Assembly (NCBI GenBank): GCA_036897485.1
Contig: JAYMTF010000443.1
Coordinates: 1 to 36,276, forward strand
Direction of reading: 5' to 3'
Length of the DNA stretch: 36,276 nt
Origin: Pelargonium nanum
Taxonomy: Eukaryota; Streptophyta; Magnoliopsida; Geraniales; Geraniaceae
Below, in pieces: positions 21,459-31,803 of the stretch. The position numbers were made by a program, and so were the translations under genes. The notes under the pieces are model-generated. The model did not search any database and was not told the origin of the DNA. It saw nothing but the letters and a program-made list of their open reading frames with translations. Numbering within the stretch: the first letter of the stretch is position 1; each line of letters opens with the position of its first letter.

Positions 21459-21675
21459 TAGAGGTGGCAAAACAGATCCGTCCCGCTGGGCATCGAAACC
21501 CAATCTATTTTTGATGGGTTCAAGGTGAGTATGTAAAAATATATATATATATATATATATAGTGTTTACCCACACCTACAATATGTTTTATGTCTGAAAC
21601 CCAACCCTATAGAATTGGATTAAGATGCATCAACCCCAACTCGTACCTACCCAACCCAAATTTCTGCCACCTCTA
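21459..21675. mobile_element. hAT-type MITE with 8-bp target duplication
   Basis: The left end TAGAGGTGGCAAAA and right end (complement TAGAGGTGGCAGAA) form terminal inverted repeats of a 217-bp element. It is flanked by GTTTATGT (21451-21458) and GTTCGTGT (21676-21683), 8-mers matching at 6 positions, which fits the 8-bp duplication of hAT transposons. An (AT)n microsatellite occupies 21539-21561. There is no coding capacity. Confidence 0.75.
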
Positions 21676-22264
21676 GTTCGTGTCAAGTCTTGTAGGAGCA
21701 CAACACGAATTTAAGCAAGTTTGAGTTCAATTTAATCAAAATCGAGTAAACTATATCAAATTGTTTAATAATCAAGTCATGTTTGGGATAAAATTGTATA
21801 ACCGTCAAATAAGTTTAATTAAAAGGGTCGTGTGACCTATGAATCGAATCATTTAAAGATAACACTGTAATGTTTTAAACATTGATAGTATAAAAATAAC
21901 TCTGACAAATTAAAAAAGTCAAATATATCGGGTCATACTCATACTCGATATTTAAACGAATTGTGTCCAATCGCGTAATATTAGAGACTTTCTGAAAGTT
22001 TTTACCAAACAATTTAGAGGTACAACATGAAATAAAAACCACGTGGATCACCCAAAATCAAGCCATAATACAATACCACCTATTGACCCAATAATTATAA
22101 TAAATAAAGTAACAATTATTACAATGATTGATCTAAAGAATCAAAACCACTATATGGACAATGTTAATTTATCATTTTATCTTTTGAAGCACTGCTGAGG
22201 AGACCGTTTCATGCTTCATGCAAACACAACACATTCAAGGACTAAAGAATCATGTACCTGAGAT
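21676..22264. other. Intergenic DNA and 3' flank of the sterol glucosyltransferase gene
   Basis: The left part continues the AACACG-type decayed repeat (for example AGCACAACACGAATTT near 21700 and GGGTCGTGTGACC near 21827). The right part, toward 22264, should include the 3' UTR of the minus-strand glucosyltransferase. No other gene is seen. Confidence 0.4.
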
Positions 22265-25200
22265 TCAGGAGCAACCGAAACATCTACGTACGGAGAAAAA
22301 ACTCGAAGCAACTGTCTCGTCATCGATGTCGGTCTTTTTCCGAGGAAGCTGCTTAAAGAAAGCTTTGACGGCTCCTTCCACCCCATCCTCATTCTCCATT
22401 GCCTTGGCAAGTTCAACAGCACGATCCTTCACCTACCATTATTATTCAGTTACAAGCTCATCAGTTCATGGACATTAACCATTTCACAATCTCGATAATT
22501 TTGTTTTCCGAGAATTTGGAGTTTGTATATGCTTTGTGAATTCAACTTTGTAACAGAATTGAAAAAATATGTATTCAACTTCTGAACATTTAAGATGTAG
22601 TCCAAAACATTAAGATAGCGTTTGGATGTAATATATATATATAATTAAATTCGTAATCCAAACATGAACACTGGTAATCTCATTCCTAATCCGATACTTG
22701 ATTCTCATCACTGAACAAAAATCGTAACTTAAACACTTCCTAAGATATATGTCGTTCAATAATATTAGGGTTTTCTCCTTACTCTCACGTGTTCTTGTTG
22801 TAACAAATTTAAGGGTTCCAACTAACTAAATTTAAGAACATTGTTGATAATTCATGCAAAACTACCTAACCAAGCGAAGAAACAGACACTCATTATGGGA
22901 TAGAGAGAGTAATTGATAAAAAAGGGTTTCAGAATTCTAAACCAAAATCAATGAGACACCAATCATACTACGAACACTTCATTAGCATGAACCGGATCCA
23001 ACATGTGGGTGTGAACTTTAGGATGAATATGGTTGATACTCAATGAGGTGTCATGTTGTCATTGGTTTAGTTTAGCCTAAACCAAAAAACTCGAGGCTTA
23101 GATTTTTTATTCTCTTATCATGCACTTACAATTCTAAAGAGTATGATGTAGCTTGACCAGTTGGGCCTTCATTTCAGGCAAAATAACGATAATAACACTT
23201 CTAAAAGGTGTAGGTTACTTTTTGCAGTTTCGGAAGATACAAAGTTGGGCTAAAAATTCCGCTAATCAGGAAATAGATAATTACCTTGGGATCTAACATG
23301 AAATTCATTGCTGCCACCAACTTGGGTAGGGTGAATTCATCGACGGGTATGGGTGCTGGACCTACGCCTCTGGCATGTACTTGCTCTCCCCAGAAAAGTT
23401 GGTCCCCGAAGAAAGGTACAATGGTAGTTGGACACTGTATAAGATAAATAAATTAATTAAAAAGTTTTTCAGAAGCTTTTAAGAAGATAGATCCATAGAG
23501 CAAATCAAATGAAACTTAAGTTCCCAAGACACAATTAGCTATCACGTCATTACCGCAGCTTTAAGACCAGCAGCTGTTGTTCCAGCACCTCCATGATGCA
23601 CCTGAAAGCATACACAAGACATTAACATGTTCTTATTAGATAAAAAGAGAACCATAACATTATATGTATGTTGCATAGACACGGGTACGTGACGTTGGAA
23701 CATTGTCCGACACGCATATGAAGAGTGTCTTGATTGCATTATGCTATTCAGGACAAAATTTCGTAAGTTCACCAGACATAATGAAATCATGGCTTTAAGA
23801 AGCCTTGGATAGTGCATCTGTCTGGATCAAGGCCTCATTTGTTAAACCATGCCCAAACAAGCCCTTAAGCAGAAGAGAAAACAAAGTTTTCGACTCTGCT
23901 AACTAAGCATGATCCTAGATGATACTCTTGGTTTGACATTCCTAGTCCTATGCCATCTAGCAACAGGATGAGCTACCGGCCAGACCAGAGACACCTACAG
24001 TTGTCGTAATTATGGCCAATGTCGCTCAGGCTTAGCTATAAATAACTCACCACAGCCTTGCATTGTAAGAACAGCCAGTCATGAGGGCAATTATCCAGCA
24101 AGTAAATGGAGTCATTTGGTTCCGCCACTGGGTAGAAACAAAATACACTCGTAAATATCAGCAAACTCAAAATAACAGAAGAAACATCTAAATGACTAAT
24201 GTGGAGACTGAAAACTCACAGTCACCAAGACCACCCCATCCCTTGTTAATAATTCCCCTCTGTCCTGTTGTTTTCAGCGCATCAACAATTGTTTGGGTCA
24301 TCTTTGCTGGCTCTTGTACAGGCTGAGATGAAAAAGTTAATAATTCAATAAGAAACATTATCTTAGAGAAATATTTGACAATTTGGTCATAAGCACCAAG
24401 AGTACAATCCTACGAGCTGCAGCAAATAAAGATCTCAATTCTCAGTTATCATAAATTAGAACGGAAGACATGAGAGAACAAACTCACAAGGCTACCAAAT
24501 CCGACGTAAATAGGCTGTGTACCAGCTTTTAACCATTTTACTAGTGCTTCAGGAGGTTCATAATTTGATGCAAGATCAAGGAAGCAAAACCCTACCACAT
24601 CAACCTTTGGTCCCCAATCTGCAAAAGCAAGCAACAAAGGTAAATCAAGATTGGATCCTTCGCTCAATAGTCATGCTAGCTGATTCTAGCAAGAATCGCT
24701 GTTTCCAATTAATACAAATGCTATATGCAAATGGGAAAACAAGGACCTACATGCTTGAATAAAACTAAAAGCATATCAAGATTTTACTGATTTGAGTCTT
24801 GACCCTGATTCCAGTTTGGCCATTCAAGTTTCAATTTCAGCACAATTAACTCATAGTTTCATGTTTGGCCGAAACGATAAAGCTCTTGCTTTCTTACTTG
24901 AGAAAATGAGAACACGACCATTTTATCTATTTCAGACAAATTCTTCCCAAACCTCATTTAGAAATCTTCAACATTAAGCTGTGATAAGAAAACCGTAAGT
25001 TGAGCACGAAATGTGAATTGCACTTGACCTTTTTGTAACCAACTTAGGGAAGATTACTTTTCATGGTAGTTAATTAACTTAATTGTAGATTGCTGCTAAA
25101 CTTCATGTTTACAAACGAACAAGGCAGAGACAAACACACACAACTCTATAATATATTCAACAAATGGTTTCTTAGGTACAGTTTGGATCAGATTTTTGTT

Positions 25201-28200
25201 CAGGAATGGGAATCAAGAATGAGATTCCAATTCATCATGTTCGTATTAAGACTATTTGTTCATGAGAATGAATTTGGAATGGGAATCTCCTTTATATATT
25301 CCCATTCCTGAACAAAAATTGTAATCCAAATGCTACCTCAGTATATAAAAGATGTGATCTATAGATGTCTATCAAAAGAAGTCTAACATTCCTTACAGAA
25401 GCAATATCAGAATCTAAAGTGACAACCTTTTGGCTTAGGAACAAGGTGAGGACTCCATATGTATCCATGTGGCACGTCAGAATCAGAGCCTTGAGAACCG
25501 CTTAAATACGTAACAGGTCGTAGCTTCAGCTTTTTCTTTCTAAGATCATTTATCATGTCACGTATTCCAAGCCAAATCATTGAGTCCACTATTTGATATG
25601 ATAGCTGCAGAAATAGTATGGAGCCTGAAGTTAATAACTGTAGCTGCTGAGTCAAAAGAGGGGAAAGACAACACTATAGCAAAAGAACTTTAAAAGACTC
25701 ACTCTATATCCAGCTTGCTGTTTGACACGGGACAAAGGATGCGGAAACTCACTGGTTGGCCTGGTGATGAAGATAAACAAAGTTGCACGGTACTGTTTAG
25801 AGCTCACCTCTAAACCATATAATATAAAGCTTTAAATAACACAGTATAGTTCCATTACCCAAACAAGACTTACGTCCATGGCATTGTGAAAAATATATGA
25901 ACCGGTACGTTTAGTGCCTCCGCCACATGAACGTGCCCTAAAGAACCATTATCATAGATTAGTCAGAATAAAATAAGGACATACAAAAAAAAAATATTGT
26001 TAAATCTAAGGATAATGCAAGTTTGCCCAGTAAAAAATAGAAGAATTTTCACTATCACAGCACAAAGTCACAAAAACACATTCATGCAGATGTTATCTTT
26101 CTTTCTCAGAGTTAGTTTTTTACAATAAAAGCGTTTCAAGAAGAAATACCAAAATCCATGACCAAAGTCCAAAACCAGCACACTTCATTGTTAAGTACGC
26201 TCAAGAAGACATCAAATTTAATAATTAATCATACTGACAGAATAGTTAACTATAAAATATAATAAATAAAAAAACAAATTTGAAACTGAAAAATCTAACC
26301 ATATGCGGGGGGGTTGGCAATGATTGCGTCTGCTTTAAAGGGAACACCAGAATCTAGATCAGCGTCTTTGCAAGCTGGAAGTAAGGAGTATATGATTTCC
26401 TTCATTTGGTTCCGTTGAATAGGTATCTCAGAAGGGCCTGATGGTAAGAAGCCTTTATTCTTAACCATATCTGCTTTGAATAAAAGCAAACAGATCACTG
26501 AAAAGCTGGTGGTGGAAATCCCTAATCAACTTCAAGTAAACATAAGTAGGCAACTATACTAATATTTCATACTCTTGAAAATCACTTCAGACATCAAATT
26601 CCTTTCATTTTCAGATCACATGTTATATTTCAGACTAATTATGAAATCCATATGAGATCATCCACGCAATTCTAAAACCAATGGCAGAGTTAGAATTTTA
26701 GATACGTACAACCAGCAAGAATTTTCGGATCCCCGCCTAAAGGAAAAAACTCAAATCCAGCAGTCAAGACAAACTCTTTGAAATTTGAATGAGTAGCCAG
26801 TCTAACACGATGACCATAGTCCTGCATGCAAATACTGTTGTAAGCAAATTCAAATTTCACTCAAAAGTAAATGGAAATATAAAATACAATTTTCGCTCAT
26901 ACATGCAATAAATCTAATGCAAATCTACTTGAAAACAAACACATTCTCTCCCCTTTTCATGTTCCTCCCAAATGTCACCGTCCCACTGGTCTACTGAATT
27001 TTAGGTACCATAGTCCAATGGCAGGAAAAAAATTGCACACGACTCTGGTCTACTAGGTTGCTATGCTTTACCAAATGCAATAAAATGTTTTCAATGTTCA
27101 AACAACCTCTTCTTGACAACTTAATCTCACAACACCATTAAATTATGCCTTTCACCTTAAATTGAAGTTTATTTATATTACAAAATGCATAAACGAACAT
27201 CACAATCACTGCCAAATGTTTAAATAACTGACATATATGAAAAAAGATGGTTCCACAACAAAACTTTATAAAGGACAAAAGCTTGTGCAATGAGGAACCT
27301 GCAAACGTTTGCCAATTGCAATAAATGGCTGCACATCCCCTCGAGTTCCGACAATAAGCATTACTATCTGCATAGGTGGTATGTAGTGAAAGTCTGTACA
27401 ATCAAGTGGATCATCATCAGCAACTTCACTAGCAACATCTCCGGATTGAACACCAAGAACCTGGGGTTCAACATCTCCTGGAACTTCAAATTCTACAGTT
27501 CCATCATTTTTCACAGTAGCCATTCTCTTCAACAATTTAAGCTGCAAAGTTTTTAAAAGTTCAATTGAAATATTACACTAAAAACCACCAATCAAGAGAA
27601 CCTGGAAGCAAAAACTAGGGACAACCGCGATACCATGGAACCCATCATGGTTTCACACATTTGAGTTTTTCCCACATACACAGTAACCACGTAGTGATCC
27701 AAACCACGAAACAGAAGTTAAAGTAATCTCAGGAAGAACTATGTTTCGAATATTATACTCCCTACATCCCAAAATAAGTATCTACATTCTCATTTTTGTA
27801 AAAAATTAAAGATAAGTTCAATTATCTCAAGGATATTGTTGGTAATTCATTCGTAACTATCTAACCATGAAGGAAAGTGGGCACTCATTTTGGGAATTTT
27901 TTATAGAGAAAGTGGACGCTTATTTTGGGGCATAGGAAGTATAAATTATTTGTAACAGAACATATGCTTATGCATGTCCAAACATACATGCTTACACACA
28001 CATTAATAACTATTTTGATGAATAATGTTTTATCATATACAAAGAGTAAGACCAACAAATCTACAAATAAAAAGAAGCAACGTGACAAGCTGAGAATTTT
28101 GTTACAAATACAAGGCAAGTCGAAAGAGCGTCAGTAATACCTTTTGCAGGACGGGAATTTTATCATCAAAAAATTGTGCTGTGTCTCCAGGAAATACATT

Positions 28201-30134
28201 ATGACGTCTATGCTTCTCAGTTTTTGATCTTTCCATTTTAGGATGGCTTGAAGTTGATTCCAGTTTATCAGCATTTGAAATCTCCCGTGGCATGCTGTTC
28301 ACTTTTGATACACTCCTGCCAACAAGTCCTGAAAAAAGATTTCAGTAAAATCATGCCTGTAAAACCATCTTCAACAAGGATAAGAGATGCATCAGAAATC
28401 TTCATTATCAAATAGTTTTGGATGGCCTTGGCAATTCTAAAGGTGGACTTCTTTCCAACAAGACCAATTTGCAAATTTTGTCTTTCAGGTTGCTGTAGAC
28501 GCGCCCTTCCAATGTGTAGATGTTGCCTCAATAAGATTTCTCTTAGTGCGGGATATTACTAAATTGTGGAAAATAATAAATGCATATTTAAAGCTTCACC
28601 ATACATCATGGTACCAAAAGTGGAAAAGAACAGGAAAGGAGACGAGTAGCCAAATTGGAGAAGGCTCGTGAAAGAAGAGTCAACTTCCCACCATGAGAAT
28701 GATTGACTGTTTTCCAGGAAACCTAAAATACCTCAGGCATCTCTTATAGAAAGTACATGTCTGTAAATAAATAATCTATGGGGACAAGCTCCAATCATCT
28801 CTGCCTCTATGCATATCAAAGCCATACAGATACTGATCAACTGATTCCATTAGCCTTCCAACTCCTAGCCCAAAGATAAATGATATATAGTGCCAATCCT
28901 AGGAGGAACACCTCATTGTCAAACTATTCTCTTTAGTTCCAAATTAAAAAAAAAATCCTTGATAAGGATCACCACAAGTCAGTCGGGTAAAATAAGCACC
29001 TTGGAAAGTAATGTGGCCACTAAACTACTTAACGTATCCTAATTCATGTGACTCAAACTGATACTTCTATGAAACTGAAACAAAGGAGGACCACACTAGC
29101 TCAATCTTCACGCTGTTCAGGTAAAGCCCACTGCAGAGCCTTTCTCATCTATTGTTCTTAAGTATAAATTCAGGAAGGCGGCAGAGAGAAAATATGAATT
29201 CTTAATAAATTTTGCCAAAAATTACACTAGTCCCACTTCTACCTTACTTCACAATTTCTTTTTTGGAGATAGCAGATAGTTCCACAAATGCCTTTTATTG
29301 GTAGCATCAACATGTTCAGCCACTTAACTTAGGTCATCAACAATAATGTCAAAATTGCTCAACTGCTAATAATGGAGATGCTCTTGAAAAAACCTCAAAA
29401 ACTAATTTGCTTTATTGAGGATGCTAAACTTAGTAATTCTTACACGTTTCAAATTTAAGAATCAACTATAACCACTTACTTTATAAGTACTTGTCAACAC
29501 CTCGATTTTGATCAATCTAAAAAAACACAACTAATTCAAGTACCAGACTGAATGTTATGCAAAGTAACAAAAATTTCCACAGTTCTCAATTTCATTCCTC
29601 ATGTAAAAGTTCAGTAAATAATACTATCTACACATTTTAATTACTCAATTTTGCAATCAAGCAAAGAAAACTTGGAATGCAACTCTTCTTGCGTTTTCTC
29701 TAAGCAACCAAATGTAAAGCTAATAAAAGTACACAAAAATAAGCATGCAATATAAAATCGGAATGCAACTTCACTTGCTCTTCCTGCGTTTTTCTGTACC
29801 AAATATAAAGCTAATCGAAGCCAAAAACGAAGTGAAAATAACACAAACCTAAAGAAACACCACTTCCGTTAGTCACCGGAGCGCCTCCACTGCCTTCTCG
29901 GCCACTCAACTCTTCACTATCACTCAACTCTTCTCTGCCAACTGAAATTTCCACAGAACCAGAAGAAGAAGAGGAAGTGCTTAGCCGAGTCTCCGAATCC
30001 ACCGGACCGCCACCACTACTCAATTCTCTGTTATCAGCACCGTTTCCACCAGCAACATCATTCTCCAAATTGACCACAAACTCACCGGAACTTGAAGAAG
30101 AGCCACCTCGATTATGCTTCGGCGATTCCGCCAT
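22265..30134 (-). CDS. UGT80A2: UDP-glucose:sterol 3-beta-glucosyltransferase (UGT80A type)
   Basis: Membrane-associated enzyme that moves glucose from UDP-glucose to the 3-hydroxyl of sterols, making steryl glucosides. Fourteen exons on minus: 29849-30134, 28141-28328, 27299-27541, 26710-26821, 26300-26470, 25874-25937, 25703-25760, 25427-25604, 24488-24618, 24220-24322, 24051-24127, 23554-23601, 23285-23434, 22265-22432. All phases close, giving 658 aa. The first ATG opens a Ser/Gly/Glu-rich low-complexity tail (1-95). The GT28-type N-terminal motif GTRGDVQPF is at 223-231. Then come MVKNKGFLPSGPSEIPIQRNQ, IWLGIRDMINDLRKKKLKLRP and PIYVGFGSL. The UDP-sugar-binding motif HHGGAGTTAAG is at 539-549, followed by GDQLFWGE (563-570). 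The C terminus is Cys-containing (RRCFGCS), as in UGT80A2. The motif's usual DQPFWG has Leu for Pro here. UGT80B1 is a less likely match because the N terminus and FLPSGPSEI block fit UGT80A better. Confidence 0.95.
22618..22740. mobile_element. Small hAT-like MITE in glucosyltransferase intron 13
   Basis: A 123-bp element is flanked by TAAGATA at 22611-22617 and 22741-22747. The left end GCGTTTGGATGTAAT and the complement of the right end GGAAGTGTTTAAGTTACG are partial inverted repeats. Its right portion (CTGAACAAAAATCGTAA) is related to the element at 25174-25338, so both belong to one family. Confidence 0.6.
22772..22909 (-). mobile_element. Truncated Stowaway-like MITE in glucosyltransferase intron 13
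   Basis: This matches, in reverse orientation, the interior and one end of the element at 33606-33836. Shared words are TTGTAACAAA, AACTAACT, ATTGTTGATAATTCA and GACACTCATTATGGGA, ending AGAGAG before TA. One terminal repeat appears lost. Confidence 0.65.
22990..23114. mobile_element. Right-half relic of the palindromic MITE family
   Basis: It contains CAATGAGGTGTCATG, TGGTTTAGTTTAGCCTAA and CTTAGATTTTTTATTCTC in the same order as the right arm of the element at 20406-20614. The left arm is absent or diverged. It lies in glucosyltransferase intron 13 (22433-23284). Confidence 0.6.
25174..25338. mobile_element. MITE with 40-bp terminal inverted repeats in glucosyltransferase intron 8
   Basis: The left arm (AGGTACAGTTTGGATCAGAT, then TTTTGTTCAGGAATGGGAAT) and the reverse complement of the right arm (AGGTAGCATTTGGATTACAA, then the identical TTTTGTTCAGGAATGGGAAT) match over about 40 bp with few changes. 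The 165-bp element is non-coding. Exact borders and target duplication are uncertain (TTA/TCA or a longer hAT-type site). Confidence 0.75.
27758..27939. mobile_element. Stowaway-like MITE in glucosyltransferase intron 2
   Basis: It begins TA-CTCCCTACATCCCAAAATAAGT and ends CTTATTTTGGGGCATAGGAAG-TA, giving inverted ends with TA on both sides. This is the usual layout of plant Stowaway (Tc1/mariner-derived) MITEs, whose ends begin CTCCCTCCGTCCC. An internal CACTCATTTTGGGA word is repeated toward the right end. Confidence 0.7.
28329..29848 (-). other. Intron 1 of the glucosyltransferase gene
   Basis: This is a 1.5-kb intron between the low-complexity N-terminal exon and exon 2. The donor is GTTTGTG and the acceptor TTTTTTCAG. 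No repeat or coding insert is recognised inside it. Confidence 0.7.
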
Positions 30135-31803
30135 CGGCGCAGATACCGATCCCGGCAAGCTCTCTCTCACACTGTAGTCCCTGATCCAGATCTAGAAGAG
30201 TTAGCAGAGAGAGAATCGAGAAGGTGGAGACAAAGAGGCAAAGATTGCTTGCTTGTTTGCGTGTTTGGATGCCGAGAAAGTTCGAGAGCCAAGAATCTGA
30301 GAATCTTTTTCTTTTCCGGGAAGATAGGCCAATAGAGAGAGAAAAAGGCACGTTCGATGGAGTGGGTATAGGGGTGTTAAAATGAGACACGTGTACAAAA
30401 TAATACAACTGTCCGTATCTTTTGTAGGGGTAGTTTGGTCATTTTGTATAGTCGGAGGCTGTAATTTTACCGTTGTCCGATCGATCTCGGCCTTGTCGGA
30501 GTCGCGCCTGAAATCGCCTGTTTCCGCCAGCGTAGACAAAAAATTACAACGTGTTCAAAATACCTTCTTTTTTTATATATATATAAAAAAACACTATTTT
30601 CCTTACAAAATAAATAAATAACTATTTTCATGGCCAATTGTATGTCTAAAGCCCGACCCAAAAAATTTATGTAGTCAGGTCGATAAATGGTCAAACTCGA
30701 ATTGATATTTCTCGAAAATTGCATGGGTAATTTCACACATTTTACTTGTAAAATATGAACTGACCTATACCTCTCCGAACTTAATTTAGATTTAGCAATT
30801 TCAACTCGAACTCAACAAATTTGACCCGCACACCTCGATGGAGCGGGCTTTATAGAAAGTAGTCTCATACATATGGAATGAGATCCCTTCAAACTAATTG
30901 TTTCACGTGTCATCGTACCGCTGGTTGTTGGCGAAGTGAGGTCCAATTTCGTGCTTAACTTTTAGCCTTTTGAACACGTCGTTTATGTTCGCCATGCGAG
31001 CTTGAGAGCTACTACATGCCCTTTCCCAACATCTTGTGGTAGACTATAACCTCTAAAAGCGTATACCATTTCAAGTATCGTCCTACTGTCCTAATAAAAT
31101 GAACTTTTTTAGTGATGGCTAGACAAGACGGAAAGTCTTGCAGGTGATCTGATGAGGAGGGAACCTTATAGATGGGGACATGACGATGAATTTTAGCTTA
31201 CGGTGATTTGTCAACGATTTGAGTCGAGTTTGAGCTTAAACATGTTATATCGTGCTAACCCGCTCATAAACAGTTCGTACTAATATCATTCAATCCGTCA
31301 AATAATGCTATCAAATTTAAACCACGACATTTAGCACAATACTAAATTCTTAACACTATTTGTGAACACGAAATGATGTAAAAATATTCCCTTTGTTCAT
31401 ATGACAATTATTTAATTTGTCCGGATCCGATAACAATGCGAGAATGCGACCCAATTGACCCATTTTTGCTCATTGATCGCGACCGGTTCGAACCGTCCAG
31501 CCTCGAGGAACACATGATGAGTGAATTTTCGAAGAAAACAAGGCCCGAAACTTTAGATGCCCACAACGCTGTCTGATCCAAATGAGGTTGTTGTAGTGGT
31601 TGTTGTAGTGATAGTGGTGGTGGGTCACACTCTGGCTCTTTTCTTAGGTCTCTCATTGCTGGAAATTTAGGCACTTCCCCAATTTTTATTGACTTTTCAG
31701 GTTCACACAATCAAATTTCTACTATTTATATGTAATTGCATATCCATCTTCAGTTACAAATACATATCAGGAAGTTTTAGAGAGACCCAAAAATCAGAGA
31801 GAT
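30135..31803. promoter_or_regulatory. Divergent upstream region of glucosyltransferase and thiolase
   Basis: The start codons of the two genes are about 1.67 kb apart on opposite strands, so this segment must contain both promoters. A G-box CACGTG (within ACACGTGTA, also ABRE-like) lies at 30388-30393, about 255 bp upstream of the glucosyltransferase start. A TATA-like CTATTTATAT lies near 31723-31732, about 75 bp before the thiolase start. A CGTGCT/CACGACATT-rich patch near 31190-31345 looks like a decayed repeat. No gene is supported between them. Confidence 0.55.

Noticed and set aside
12876..22264. A hidden gene in the 9.4-kb gap
   Set aside because: I looked for conserved exon-like peptides on both strands and saw only short AT-rich frames and transposon pieces.
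30135..30170. In-frame extension of the glucosyltransferase N terminus by 12 codons
   Set aside because: It would have to start with GTG. The first ATG at 30134 is the ordinary plant start.
31408..31710. A 100-codon open frame on minus upstream of the thiolase
   Set aside because: It has no recognised domain, overlaps the thiolase promoter, and its Gln/Pro-rich patch comes from a simple GTTGTAGTG-type repeat. A small gene cannot be excluded but is not supported.
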